This document shows positions 1 through 8,992 of a DNA stretch of 55,299 nt, piece by piece. The DNA comes from Pseudobacteriovorax antillogorgiicola (GTDB lineage Bacteria > Bdellovibrionota_B > Oligoflexia > Oligoflexales > RGVZ01). The DNA is taken from NCBI GenBank assembly GCA_945898195.1, contig CAMDHM010000015.1, positions 1 through 55,299 of the forward strand. The letters are read 5' to 3'. Each line of letters opens with the position of its first letter. The stretch's first letter is position 1. The notes below the pieces were generated by a model. It worked only from the letters and a program-made list of their open reading frames with translations, was not told the origin of the DNA and made no database searches. The translations under genes were made by a program, and so were the position numbers.

Positions 1-17
1 GATTCATTCTTGGTCAT
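1..17 (-). CDS. 5' end of a minus-strand gene, cut by the window edge
   Basis: Reading the minus strand, a GGGAGG ribosome-binding site stands seven bases before an ATG at 17, and the first codons give MTKNE before the window ends. Nothing can be said about function. It is divergent from the lipoprotein gene at 290, so the sequence between them probably serves both promoters. Confidence 0.45.
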
Positions 18-94
18 AAAAATACCTCCCGCTGCCATTAAGGCCCCCCTTCGATCCCTAACCCATTGATTTGGATAGGAAGAGCTTAGGGGGT

Positions 95-146
95 ACGGGA
101 CGAAGTCGCTGATTAATTCAGACGGGACGATATCGCTGATGAATCA
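95..146. repeat. Imperfect tandem direct repeat in the divergent upstream region
   Basis: Two copies of about 25 bases start at 95 and 122. Both contain acgggacga, then tcgctgat, then aatca, and they differ by a few substitutions and one base in length. The 27-base spacing and the position between two divergent genes suit paired operator sites, but no known regulator motif is recognised. The rest of 18-289 shows no gene. Confidence 0.4.
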
Positions 147-289
147 CAGTGGCGACGACACCGCAGGGTCAAATATTCCGCCCTAACATCCAATATTAAC
201 TGATACAAAATCCATTTTCTCATTTTTCCTGCGTTAGTGCCGATAACCATGTGATGGAATTAAGTCACAAAATCGGAAGCGAGCATACG

Positions 290-1165
290 ATGTGGCGTAC
301 CAGTTTTGCCTTGGTGGCTTTGAGCATTGCAGCCTCAGGGGTTGCCGCCTGCGGCAAAAGTGAGTTGACGGGTTCGACGAGCGTTCGCAAGTCGAAGGAT
401 GAGCCGGCGATGGCCTTGCCTGCGATAGCAGTAGCTTCTCCAGTAGCTTCTCCAGTGGCTTCTCCAGTGCCGTCTTCAACTCCACCACCACAACAGCCTA
501 GCGATGAAATCCAGTCCCTTGAAATCACTCCGGCGTTGAAATCGATCGCCATCAATACCACCATATCCTTCGCGGCTTTTGCCACCTATCGAATTTCTGG
601 ACGCAAGGACGTCACGGCGCAGGCGGCATGGAGTGCTAATGCTCCTGCGATCGGATTGTCACAAGGCAGCGGTCGTTTCAAAGGGATTGCAGCAGGAACG
701 ACGGGGATCGTCGCCAGCTTAGCCGGGAAAACCGCGAGTGCGACATTGCAAGTCTTTCCAGGCGTCTCGGCACAAAAAGTGGGCGTCAACTTCGAGGACC
801 ATCCGTTTTCCGGAGACAAGGATTTCAACGACGCCGTGTTGTGTTTCACGGGGAAGGTGGCTGTGTCGGCCGGGTCTGTCGTTTCCCTCGAAGAGCAGAC
901 TATCGCAGGGGTCGTCACCCACCGATCTTCTTGCAACGCTGACATGACGATTTCCATCGTTGGCCCGGGAGCATACACATGGACGCGGACGTTCATCGCG
1001 AGCGATCAGCCGACCTATCAAATGCCGTTTCAACCCGGGTCAAGGCTCGAGGTCATGTTCAATCCCGCATCGAAGTGCGGAGACAACGCCAGAACCGCCG
1101 TCAGCATGTACAATTACCAGTGGGCCCGGATCCTGCCGGACGTTTGCAACACAACGGGTCAATGA
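290..1165 (+). CDS. Exported lipoprotein with a Big_2-like domain and a DUF4114/LruC-like C-terminus
   Basis: The start at 290 (MWRTS) is preferred because it places a typical lipoprotein signal, with lipobox GVAAC at about residue 21, right at the N-terminus; ATG 254 upstream would bury it. After the lipidated Cys comes a low-complexity linker of VASP repeats (about residues 48-60). Next is an Ig-like segment resembling bacterial Big_2 domains (about 75-160, beginning EIQSLEITP). The C-terminal part carries FEDHPFSGDKDFNDAVL, which resembles the acidic FED..DxDFND motif of DUF4114/LruC-type, possibly calcium-binding, surface domains. The product should be membrane-anchored and face the periplasm or the outside. 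No enzymatic motif is visible. It stands alone before the protease operon. Confidence 0.75.
   Translation: MWRTSFALVALSIAASGVAACGKSELTGSTSVRKSKDEPAMALPAIAVASPVASPVASPVPSSTPPPQQPSDEIQSLEITPALKSIAINTTISFAAFATYRISGRKDVTAQAAWSANAPAIGLSQGSGRFKGIAAGTTGIVASLAGKTASATLQVFPGVSAQKVGVNFEDHPFSGDKDFNDAVLCFTGKVAVSAGSVVSLEEQTIAGVVTHRSSCNADMTISIVGPGAYTWTRTFIASDQPTYQMPFQPGSRLEVMFNPASKCGDNARTAVSMYNYQWARILPDVCNTTGQ
431..466 (+). repeat. Three tandem 12-bp repeats encoding VASP
   Basis: Three consecutive 12-base units (gtagcttctcca, with one base changed in the third) encode Val-Ala-Ser-Pro three times in the linker behind the lipidated cysteine. Being a multiple of three, copy-number changes would alter linker length without breaking the frame. 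Confidence 0.8.
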
Positions 1166-1307
1166 CTCTGTCCTGGCATCTGGCCATCAGACGACGATTA
1201 ATCTCATCCTTCATTTTGCAAAAAACCCAGCCTCGTAGTAACAATATCGGACAGGCTTAACTGGCCGCGGCGCTTACGATTGAACGCCAAACCGGGGAAT
1301 GTGCCGA

Positions 1308-2831
1308 ATGTCAGAGATCCGAGGACATCAATATAAACGGGTGGTTGTGGCGTTATTCGCCGCAAACGCCTTACTTTTTACGTTGGCTTGTGGCCGAACC
1401 GGGCTCAACGAAAATGAGGCCTCCCTCCGGATCTATGGAGGCGCCCCAGTCCCCAGCGGTGATTTCACCACGGTCGTCGCCCTTCACGACCCGAACCGGG
1501 TCGTTTGCACCGGAACCTTGATTCACCCACAGGTCATCCTGACCGCAGCACATTGCGCTGAAACGCGTCCAGGATCGTCTGCCCTTACCGGCGTCTCGTT
1601 CGGGCAGGGCCGTGAGGGCGGCCGTAAGCCATCACAACAACCCATCGCGGCAACCGCAATTCACCCGGAATTTAGACATCACCCCCGCGGCAATATGGAT
1701 ATCGGCCTCGTTTTTCTTGATCAACCGGCATTAGGTCCATCTTCTAGTCCTTCATCGCTGGTCTCTGACCCCAAAAAAGCGCGGCTAATATTTAAAACAT
1801 CCGTCCTGCCCGCGAATGATCTAAATACCGCGCCTCAGCTAACCATGGTCGGCTATGGACGGCGCGAAGACGGTGGCACTGGAAAAAAATATGTGGTGAC
1901 CGCGCCTGCAAGTCAAATGAATCCCTCCGAATTGGCACTTGGTGGTGCAGGCAAAGACTCCTGCGAGGGAGACAGCGGGGGACCTGTATTTGACCAGCAC
2001 GGATCTCTATATGGAGTGATCTCACGCGGCCTGAATATTGGCTGCGGTGGTGGTGGCGTTGCATCCGTCGTGGCTGACGCCGCCTGTTGGATTCATGACG
2101 AATCGTTAGCCCGAGGCTTTGACATTCCTGTTGCACAGCCTTGTGGTAATTCCCTTGCGCAAAAAGAAGCCCTGAGATCTGCCGTCCTTGCTGATGAACC
2201 TGTCGGATCGACACTGAACTTATCGGAGTGGTACCTGGAGTCGATTGCAGACCTGCACGACATCATGCCGAACGCGACCTCAATAAATCTAAAAGGCAAT
2301 CACCTAAAAGACATTTCGGATTTGTTCCGCCTACCTGCCCTCAGGGTGGTCGATATTTCCTTCAACGATGTCCCGTCATCACAGATTGAGTTACTGCAAC
2401 GCTTTGGCATCCAGGTTCTTGGAATTCACACCCAAGCGTCAACTTTTCTAGATACCCGGTTTCTTTCCACCTGCCTTCAGACGGACCAAACCAAACTTCC
2501 AATTGAAAATCAGGCGATGATCCGGGCGTTAAAAGCAAGATTCGCTTCAAACGACTGCAAATCCATCAACAGCAGGCTCGTCAAAACCATTCACCTTAAT
2601 CTGTCATCCAGAAACCTTACAGACCTCAACCTGCTTGCTGATTTACCGTTGCTGGAACACCTGATCCTTTCAGACAACCCCGTCGTCTCGCTCGAGCCCT
2701 TGCTCTCACTGGAAAAACTTAAGTCACTTAAACTGGGAAATATGCCGCCTGCCCTACTGGAATCTGACGACCTCACTCTAAGCTCTCTTATTGCCAAAGG
2801 CGTAGCCATTGAGTTTGGTACAACGCCATGA
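1308..2831 (+). CDS. Trypsin-like (S1) serine protease lipoprotein with C-terminal leucine-rich repeats
   Basis: Start 1308 (MSEIRG) puts a lipobox-like FTLAC about 30 residues in. The mature protein opens with an IYGG activation-type sequence, as in trypsins. The triad is visible: His in TAAHC (about residue 82), Asp in NMDIGLV (about 130) and Ser in CEGDSGGP (about 221). Residues about 290-500 are leucine-rich repeats of the INLKGN..LKDIS..LFRLPAL type, in two blocks separated by a Cys-containing segment. The protease is probably held on the cell envelope, with the LRR part binding a protein target. S1-LRR fusions are not a standard architecture. The stop overlaps the next start by four bases, opening a translationally coupled operon. 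Confidence 0.88.
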   Translation: MSEIRGHQYKRVVVALFAANALLFTLACGRTGLNENEASLRIYGGAPVPSGDFTTVVALHDPNRVVCTGTLIHPQVILTAAHCAETRPGSSALTGVSFGQGREGGRKPSQQPIAATAIHPEFRHHPRGNMDIGLVFLDQPALGPSSSPSSLVSDPKKARLIFKTSVLPANDLNTAPQLTMVGYGRREDGGTGKKYVVTAPASQMNPSELALGGAGKDSCEGDSGGPVFDQHGSLYGVISRGLNIGCGGGGVASVVADAACWIHDESLARGFDIPVAQPCGNSLAQKEALRSAVLADEPVGSTLNLSEWYLESIADLHDIMPNATSINLKGNHLKDISDLFRLPALRVVDISFNDVPSSQIELLQRFGIQVLGIHTQASTFLDTRFLSTCLQTDQTKLPIENQAMIRALKARFASNDCKSINSRLVKTIHLNLSSRNLTDLNLLADLPLLEHLILSDNPVVSLEPLLSLEKLKSLKLGNMPPALLESDDLTLSSLIAKGVAIEFGTTP

Positions 2832-3394
2832 CCAGTAAAACGCGCACTCCATCACTGGCCCGAATGTCGACCATCCTCTACGGGGCCATGATCCTTGCCG
2901 GACTGATCTTGATGCGTTTTGGGCAGAATAATCTGACCCATGCATTTACGGTTCCATCAGATCTATCGGAGCGCGTTCGAATATTAGCCGCCGGATTGCT
3001 CGCTGCAGGAGCTCTTCTCACGAGCAGTGCAGCCCTTGAAAGCTGGAACGAATCGTTTCGCAGCCTGAAAAAAATGTTCATCAAATTGATTGGTCCAGCA
3101 TCGACTTGGGTTGCCATATGGCTGGCCTTTTTATCGTCCTTCGGGGAAGAAATTCTATTTCGCGGTGCAATTCAACCAAGCCTCGGACTGCTGCCTACTA
3201 GCATCCTATTTGGCCTGGCCCACGTCGGCCCGGACGGCAAAGTTGGGGTTTGGAGTTTCTGGGCTTTTGGCGCCGGACTTATTCTGGGATGGACGTTCCT
3301 TGAGACGAACTGCCTATGGCCAGCCATAATGGGACATTTTTTGGTAAATGGGGTATCGCTTTTAGCTCTACAAAGGCAATATCGTCACCGATGA
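2828..3394 (+). CDS. CPBP-family intramembrane glutamic-type protease
   Basis: A 188-residue membrane protein with several hydrophobic segments. It carries the CPBP (CaaX protease/bacteriocin-processing, ABI) motifs: GEEILFRG, with the EExxxR signature, then FGLAHVG, then GHFLVNG near the end. The family cleaves within or near the membrane, and members act in protein processing or bacteriocin immunity. Its ATG overlaps the stop of the S1 protease gene, and its own TGA overlaps the next start. Coupling to a surface protease suggests, but does not prove, a role in envelope proteolysis. The substrate is unknown. Confidence 0.85.
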   Translation: MTSKTRTPSLARMSTILYGAMILAGLILMRFGQNNLTHAFTVPSDLSERVRILAAGLLAAGALLTSSAALESWNESFRSLKKMFIKLIGPASTWVAIWLAFLSSFGEEILFRGAIQPSLGLLPTSILFGLAHVGPDGKVGVWSFWAFGAGLILGWTFLETNCLWPAIMGHFLVNGVSLLALQRQYRHR

Positions 3395-3879
3395 TTCCAG
3401 GACACCTTCATGTCTGTCTTTACCGCCCGGAAATCCCACAAAATGCTGGGAACATCGGTCGGCTTGTAGCGGGTTCCCAATGCCGCTTGCACTTAATCCG
3501 ACCATTCGCATTCTCCACAGACGATAAAAATCTGCGTCGTGCAGGACTCGACTACTGGCCTTATCTAGACCTTGAAATTCACGATGACCTAAATCAACTG
3601 CTTGCAATGCACAGCCCCAAGGTTGCTTTTTTTTCGGCACGCGCCACCCGCTCTTATACAGAAATCCCTGTCGATACCGACCTCCTGGTTTTCGGGCAAG
3701 AAACCAAGGGACTGCCCAAAGAACTACATGAATCGAACGCAGAAAATTTTTACACCATCCCAATTTTTCACGACAAAGTCCGCAGCCTTAATCTAGCAAA
3801 CGCGGTTTCGATTGTGCTTTACCACCAATTGATGAAACGCCAGGGCAAATTGCATGGCCATGTTCAGAGGGAATTATGA
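3391..3879 (+). CDS. trmL: tRNA (cytidine(34)-2'-O)-methyltransferase TrmL
   Basis: A SPOUT-class methyltransferase of about 162 residues, the usual TrmL length. It methylates the 2'-OH of the wobble nucleotide of tRNA-Leu species in the cytoplasm. Visible motifs are PEIPQNAGNIGRL near the N-terminus, LLVFGQETKGLP, and SLNLANAVSIVLYHQL, which together form the trefoil-knot SAM site. The ATG at 3391 overlaps the preceding stop (ATGA) and is chosen over upstream in-frame starts because the family begins directly with this strand. The 3' end overlaps hisC by four bases. Confidence 0.92.
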   Translation: MIPGHLHVCLYRPEIPQNAGNIGRLVAGSQCRLHLIRPFAFSTDDKNLRRAGLDYWPYLDLEIHDDLNQLLAMHSPKVAFFSARATRSYTEIPVDTDLLVFGQETKGLPKELHESNAENFYTIPIFHDKVRSLNLANAVSIVLYHQLMKRQGKLHGHVQREL

Positions 3880-5000
3880 GCCAAGAACCGAATCTTTTCA
3901 CGCCACCACATGCCTCGAACGAATGGCTTGAACAATTTCTAATACCCAGCCTCGTCGCAGCCAGTCCTTACAAAATTGACACGACGACGACTCCCGTAAA
4001 GTTGGACCAAAACGAAAACCCGTGGGACTGGCCAGAGAACCTTAAAGACAAGATCGTCACGGGACTACGTCGCCTCCCCTGGAATCGCTATCCTTCAGCC
4101 TACTCTGACGACCTCGCCGATCTTGTCGGGATTCAGGCCGGGCTGACTAACGGCTGCGTTCTGCTCGGCCCTGGTTCGAATTATCTCGTGGCACTTGTCA
4201 TGAGCACTTTTTCACGACAGAACAAAGGCAAAATGGTGGTCGCGCGACCATCCTTCGCACTCTATGAATCTCACTGTGCCTACGACGGAATCCAGGTCCA
4301 CCCATGGAATCTGGATGTGAACATGCAGTACGACACATCCCTGTTGCCCGAGCTCACTGAGGGATCAATGGTGGTATTCGCCTCACCTAACAATCCAGTC
4401 GGCAACGTTTTGCCCTATAAAACGTTAGAGGCCCTCGCGACTCGCCATCCAGATGTTTTATTCGTCGCTGACGAAGCCTACCTTGAATACTCGAAGGAAC
4501 CTTACACACCTCTTCTCAAGGATCACGCCAATATCCTATTGATACGGACGTTTTCCAAGACCCTCGGTGCCGCCGGCATCCGCATGGGGTGCGTCCTAGG
4601 GGCTCCGAAGCTAATCGAACAGCTCCGAAAAATTCGGCTGCCCTATATGGTCAATTTATTTGGTCTAGTGGCTGCAAGGATGGTGCTGGAAGACATCGAA
4701 ACACAAAAGCATTTCAAAGGAATCGTCGCAAAAGGCATCGCAGAACGCGATCGGGTTTTTGTTGCTCTGCAGGCCATAGCTCTGAAAAAAGGGTTTCAGG
4801 TGATTCCCTCCGAGGCGAACTTCCTCCTTCTAAAATGGCCAAATCAATCAGACTGCGACAAGGCCTACCGCCATATTTTGGAGCAGGGCATCCTTATCCG
4901 CGATGTCTCGAAGGGCCCTGGCCTCGCCGGTTGCCTTCGGGTAACCATCGGAACTACCGAACAAAACAACCTCTTTTTGGCTGCGACACAGAGCTCTTAG
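3876..5000 (+). CDS. hisC: Histidinol-phosphate aminotransferase-like PLP enzyme
   Basis: A fold-type I PLP aminotransferase of 374 residues. Features are KLDQNENPW near the N-terminus, a GPGSNYL cofactor-phosphate region, SPNNPVGN for substrate binding, VADEAYLEY with the PLP-contacting Asp and Tyr, and RTFSKTLGAAGIRMG with the catalytic Lys. HisC converts imidazole-acetol phosphate and glutamate to histidinol phosphate. No other his gene is in the window, so a related aromatic or phosphono aminotransferase is possible. It is the last gene of the ATGA-coupled string that starts at 1308. Confidence 0.82.
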   Translation: MSQEPNLFTPPHASNEWLEQFLIPSLVAASPYKIDTTTTPVKLDQNENPWDWPENLKDKIVTGLRRLPWNRYPSAYSDDLADLVGIQAGLTNGCVLLGPGSNYLVALVMSTFSRQNKGKMVVARPSFALYESHCAYDGIQVHPWNLDVNMQYDTSLLPELTEGSMVVFASPNNPVGNVLPYKTLEALATRHPDVLFVADEAYLEYSKEPYTPLLKDHANILLIRTFSKTLGAAGIRMGCVLGAPKLIEQLRKIRLPYMVNLFGLVAARMVLEDIETQKHFKGIVAKGIAERDRVFVALQAIALKKGFQVIPSEANFLLLKWPNQSDCDKAYRHILEQGILIRDVSKGPGLAGCLRVTIGTTEQNNLFLAATQSS

Positions 5001-5075
5001 GCCAACCGGAGCCATACTTCCGGCTACGTAACCCCTAAAAACTTTATTTTTTATTCCGACAAAGGCCTCAGGTTG

Positions 5076-5093
5076 CCGCCCCAAGGGCGGTTC
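5076..5093 (+). terminator. GC-rich hairpin downstream of hisC, weak terminator candidate
   Basis: A six-base stem, ccgccc pairing with gggcgg, has a three-base loop and is followed by ttc rather than a full T run. It lies between the hisC stop and the next start, so it could attenuate or terminate transcription or sit in the leader of the next gene. Without a poly-T tract the call is weak. Confidence 0.25.
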
Positions 5094-5123
5094 TTGCTGC
5101 CACCACTTTTAATGGTTGGAATA

Positions 5124-6347
5124 ATGAGCGCTGAGAACGATTTTTCGAAAAGATTTTCAATTCCGATTCCGACTAAACAGGATCCTTCTTTGCCGATCCT
5201 GATTGTCGATGATCAATCGGATATCCGCCTGATCATTAGCCATCATTTGGCTAAACTTTCCTTCTCTAAAGTATTGCAGGCGTCGAATGCCTATGAGGCC
5301 GCAACCATCCTGCAAAACACCAAAAACTGCGCAATGGTCCTTTGCGACTCATCCTTGCCCCAAATGAATGCTGTAGATTTATTGAATGAAATGAAGGAGC
5401 GAGTTGATCTTAATCGCATCCCTTTTTGTGTGATGCTGGACGGCGCGAGTCGTGAAAAACTAATGCATGCCGTGGAGCACGGCGTTGACGAAGTTCTTGC
5501 CAAGCCTTTCACGCTGCAAGACCTAACTGTCAAAATGACGTCCTGCTTTAAAAATTTCCACAATCCCAAAAACCCCGAAAAAGTTTATGAATTGGCTAAG
5601 ATCCACCTTCGGGAAAAACAATACGAAAAATCAGTCGAAGTTTACACGGCGCTCCGCGATGCCTCACCAAATTCAGTTCGCCCCTTGCTGGGCTTGGCAC
5701 GCGTGGCGATGCTTAACGGCAAGGTTGACGATGCCATCGCTCTAGTCAAACAGGCCGAGGATGTAAATCCAAAGTACGTGCCGACGTTTGTTGTAAAAGG
5801 CGAATTACAACTGATAAAAAAAGACATGCAGGGTGCCGTCGAAAGTTACAAGACAGCCATCGAGTTATCGCCCCTGAATCCGATCCGCTATAAAAGCGCA
5901 GCAGATATGCTTTTCAAGATGCAACGCTATACTGAAGCTGCGGAAATCCTTGAAATCGCCCATAAAAATCAGGTGCAGTTCCCTGAACTGAATCACTACC
6001 TTTCCCAAGCGTACTTTATGGTGAAGGATTACCCGAAGGCCATGAAGTTCATCAAGACCGCCGTGATTTCAGAGCCCGACAATATAACGTATCTAAACCA
6101 GCTCGGAATATGCCTAAAAGAAACTTCCCAGTATGAAGAAGCATCCAAAACCTACAATCAAATCATTAAGCTTGATCCAGAAAACAAATCAGCACTCTAC
6201 AACAAGGCGATACTGCTTTTTTCCAAAGGAGACAAAGAAGAATCAATTAAGCTGCTTGACCGTGTTGTAAAAAAACATCCAGATTTTGCCCAGGCTGCAG
6301 CAAAGCTCAAGGAATATCGGGAAGCCCTCAAACCATCGGCAGCTTGA
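5124..6347 (+). CDS. Response-regulator receiver domain fused to TPR repeats
   Basis: The start at 5124 (MSAEN) has a GGA five bases upstream; the ATG at 5112 has no ribosome-binding site. Residues about 20-145 form a receiver domain: ILIVDDQSD acidic pair, phospho-acceptor Asp in LCDSSLP (about 74), conserved Lys in LAKPF (about 126). From about 165 to the end there are several tetratricopeptide repeats, for example AKIHLREKQYEKSVEVYTAL. There is no DNA-binding or enzymatic output domain, so the output should be protein-protein contact switched by phosphorylation. The protein is cytoplasmic. No histidine kinase lies nearby, so it is an orphan regulator in this window. Confidence 0.88.
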   Translation: MSAENDFSKRFSIPIPTKQDPSLPILIVDDQSDIRLIISHHLAKLSFSKVLQASNAYEAATILQNTKNCAMVLCDSSLPQMNAVDLLNEMKERVDLNRIPFCVMLDGASREKLMHAVEHGVDEVLAKPFTLQDLTVKMTSCFKNFHNPKNPEKVYELAKIHLREKQYEKSVEVYTALRDASPNSVRPLLGLARVAMLNGKVDDAIALVKQAEDVNPKYVPTFVVKGELQLIKKDMQGAVESYKTAIELSPLNPIRYKSAADMLFKMQRYTEAAEILEIAHKNQVQFPELNHYLSQAYFMVKDYPKAMKFIKTAVISEPDNITYLNQLGICLKETSQYEEASKTYNQIIKLDPENKSALYNKAILLFSKGDKEESIKLLDRVVKKHPDFAQAAAKLKEYREALKPSAA

Positions 6348-6351
6348 GGGG

Positions 6352-7326
6352 TTATGACTTGATCAATCCAATTTCTCGCAAACGTTGGGCCAGGTATTCA
6401 CCCGCCGTAAGATCGGGAAAATTTTTATCGCCACCCTGCCGCTCGATGCAGCCGCTCAACGGATTTAACGAAGCCTCACTCCGTGGATGAACAAAAAACG
6501 GCATAGAAAAACGACGTTCGCGGCCATTGTCAGGGTTCACCACCCGATGGGTCGTGCTACGCAAAATCCCATTGGTCATGTTTTGAATCATGTCGCCAGC
6601 GTCCACGATGATTTGTCCGCGCAGGGCGTGAATCGGACGCCATCTCCCATCCCGCTGCAGAAGCTCCAAGCCACCAGTCGTCGCCTCGACCAATAGGGTA
6701 ATCAAGTTAATGTCTTCATGGGCTGCAGCCCGGATGCTGGCTGGGTCCGACTCCATCGGCACCGGCGGATAATGGATGACCCTTAGGATTGTGTCACCAT
6801 CTTCGGAGATGCTCGTGAAACGGTCCTTTGGCTCTCCCAGGTAATCCGCACAGGCTTCCAGAACACTGACAGCACAGCGCTCCATATTCTCGTACAGATC
6901 CAGCATCACTGGCTTAAATTCTAGAATTTCTTTTGGCCAAACATTGTACAAACGCGCCCCCCCCGCTCCGGCGGGACGCTTCCACTCTTCTCGACCAACG
7001 TGCCAAAATTCCTTTAAATCAGGGGCACTGGAATCCTTGGCATGCTCGCGCCCAAAACTAATGAAACCCCTTTGACCGTGCCAATCTGGGTTTTCATAGG
7101 CCATTTTCTCTTGTTCGGAGAGTTCAAAAAACTTTTGAGTCAGACCATAGGCCCGATCAATTAAGTCATGGTCGACGCGATGATTTTCAAGTGCAAAAAA
7201 ACCAATATCCTTGAGGGCTTCGCCCACAGTGGCGACAAAGCGTCCACGACGCATGGGGTCATTCGACACAAAATCATTCAAATCGGCGACTGGAATAGTC
7301 TGTTGCATGTGGCGACTCAGGCTCAT
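6352..7326 (-). CDS. Isopenicillin N synthase-family 2-oxoglutarate/Fe(II) oxygenase
   Basis: A 324-residue member of the DIOX_N/2OG-FeII_Oxy family. The N-terminal half begins QTIPVADLNDF. The double-stranded beta-helix core holds the iron ligands AHEDIN (HxD) and, about 55 residues later, TTHRVV (His), followed by RRFSMPFF with the RxS motif that binds the 2-oxoglutarate carboxylate. GGGGA upstream of the ATG at 7326 supports the start. Family members hydroxylate, desaturate or cyclise small molecules; the substrate cannot be told. A second gene of the family is at 34776-35774. It sits convergent to the receiver-TPR gene with four bases between the stops. Confidence 0.87.
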   Translation of the reverse strand: MSLSRHMQQTIPVADLNDFVSNDPMRRGRFVATVGEALKDIGFFALENHRVDHDLIDRAYGLTQKFFELSEQEKMAYENPDWHGQRGFISFGREHAKDSSAPDLKEFWHVGREEWKRPAGAGGARLYNVWPKEILEFKPVMLDLYENMERCAVSVLEACADYLGEPKDRFTSISEDGDTILRVIHYPPVPMESDPASIRAAAHEDINLITLLVEATTGGLELLQRDGRWRPIHALRGQIIVDAGDMIQNMTNGILRSTTHRVVNPDNGRERRFSMPFFVHPRSEASLNPLSGCIERQGGDKNFPDLTAGEYLAQRLREIGLIKS

Positions 7327-7370
7327 CGGGCACTTCCCCCTACATTGCGGTTCATTGTCTCGTTATAAAA

Positions 7371-8981
7371 TTATGGTGCACAGCGCAAGCCGCCATTGGC
7401 TAACACATCAGGAATCAACGCAGGTAAAACAGCCTGCAATGCGCGACATTGACTGGAACCCAACTCCCGCGCCGGAAAGCCCTGAGCAGTGCGAGCCTCC
7501 GCCGCTACGATAAATGCGCTCTGTACAAACGAACCTAAGGTTACCTGACTATTTGAACGGATCTGAGCCCCCATCTTTTTCGCCCAGAGCAGCAACAAAT
7601 TACCCTTGAATATCGATTTCTCAGCCTCCGATCCAAAATTTCGCTTGGTCGCAATGTCCTGAACGGTCGACTCAAAAACGGCGTCGACGCCATGAGCAAC
7701 GATGGCACCGATGGAATGAATCCCCTGAAAATCGGGGGCCGAACAGGAATCCGAACCATCGACTTCCTGAGTCGAAAGGAAAATCCCCTTTACGCGATCG
7801 TTATAAACTTTCGCCGTGCCATCGCCAAAAACTGCCGACTCCACATCCCGCGAACCAGCAAAACAATCGACTCCCCGCAATTGACCGTCCTCGCTATTGC
7901 GAGTGTAGCGTGCATAAAGATCAGCAAAACCTTCGTTGATGGCACTCCAAAACAAGGCTGGACCGACCGAGCGACCCGTTGGCTGGGCAGGAGTACCAAA
8001 AATTATACCGAAGCCGCTTACCATGTTCATCAAAGGAGATGCCAGGGAACCTGATCCTGCAGCACGAAACCCAATTCGCGACCAATCAAACATTGGGGGT
8101 GTGGCATCCATCAAACGATCAGAAGTGCCGTTAGCCGATTCCGCCAGCGCCAATGTGCTATTTCCACCAAGGGCATACGTACGCAAAACATGATGGCCAA
8201 ACTCATGACTCAACGCCCAAGGAACTTCCCACAAAAAGAGGTTCTTCCAAAGTCCGCTGTCTTCAGCTTTTTGGCTCTTCGGATAAATCATAAATGCCGG
8301 GCCAGATCGGTAAGAAGGAACATAAGCCAAATTGTCCGTGATCAAGGAAACGCGCGTCTCACTCGACCCATTGGCATTATTAAAGGAAAAAGATCGCTCA
8401 ACGCGCGGCAAAACAACGAGCTCGGTCAACGGTAAATTATTGAGGTGAGCTGGCAAAGCATTATGAAACTCGTACGCTGTATTGAGCGTATACAAGCCCG
8501 CCAATGCCACCGTTTCGTAAGAGGTCCGGGGAAAATTCGCGTGATCATGACAAATCTTCAGGGGTTTGGCTTGCTCAAGAACTTGAAACTGATCCGGACA
8601 AACAATTTGCGAGCCACTGAGTTCACATAAAGCATGCTCACGTAAACCATAGCTCGTTTTAGTGATATGACGAGAACCCAGCGAGGGAGACGACGTCACC
8701 GCTGTCAACGGAGCTGTTATTTTATTGATCTGGCCTTGATGCCACTCAAAAAGGCCAGCTTCTACCACAGCATTTGCACCCATAGCCTGATTTTGGCACG
8801 AGGCATCGTCAAATCCAAAGGCATCGGTTCCATCTGGATTATGAGCAATTTCCGTCGTATCGGTCGGGTTGAGTTCAGGATTCGAATTGGATCCTTGCCC
8901 CTTCGACCCGCATGCATTTGCGGCGAAGGCAGCACCCGTTACGGCAAGAAATAACCCAATTTTGGAGCTACGAATTAACAT
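7371..8981 (-). CDS. Lipoprotein with HExxH metallopeptidase motif (gluzincin-like)
   Basis: Start 8981 (MLIRSS) is set by a GAGG eight bases upstream and gives a signal peptide ending in the lipobox AANAC. The upstream in-frame extension merely translates a TTG repeat into poly-valine. The mature protein has SHEFGHHV at about residue 259 (zinc-binding HExxH with an extra His) and NEGFADLY at about 347, whose Glu fits the third ligand of gluzincins. The gap between the two motifs is long, with an apparent insertion. It should be an envelope-anchored zinc protease. The protein at 44836 shares both motif forms. The gene follows the NERD-helicase gene on the same strand. Confidence 0.8.
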   Translation of the reverse strand: MLIRSSKIGLFLAVTGAAFAANACGSKGQGSNSNPELNPTDTTEIAHNPDGTDAFGFDDASCQNQAMGANAVVEAGLFEWHQGQINKITAPLTAVTSSPSLGSRHITKTSYGLREHALCELSGSQIVCPDQFQVLEQAKPLKICHDHANFPRTSYETVALAGLYTLNTAYEFHNALPAHLNNLPLTELVVLPRVERSFSFNNANGSSETRVSLITDNLAYVPSYRSGPAFMIYPKSQKAEDSGLWKNLFLWEVPWALSHEFGHHVLRTYALGGNSTLALAESANGTSDRLMDATPPMFDWSRIGFRAAGSGSLASPLMNMVSGFGIIFGTPAQPTGRSVGPALFWSAINEGFADLYARYTRNSEDGQLRGVDCFAGSRDVESAVFGDGTAKVYNDRVKGIFLSTQEVDGSDSCSAPDFQGIHSIGAIVAHGVDAVFESTVQDIATKRNFGSEAEKSIFKGNLLLLWAKKMGAQIRSNSQVTLGSFVQSAFIVAAEARTAQGFPARELGSSQCRALQAVLPALIPDVLANGGLRCAP

Positions 8982-8992
8982 CAGCAACACCT

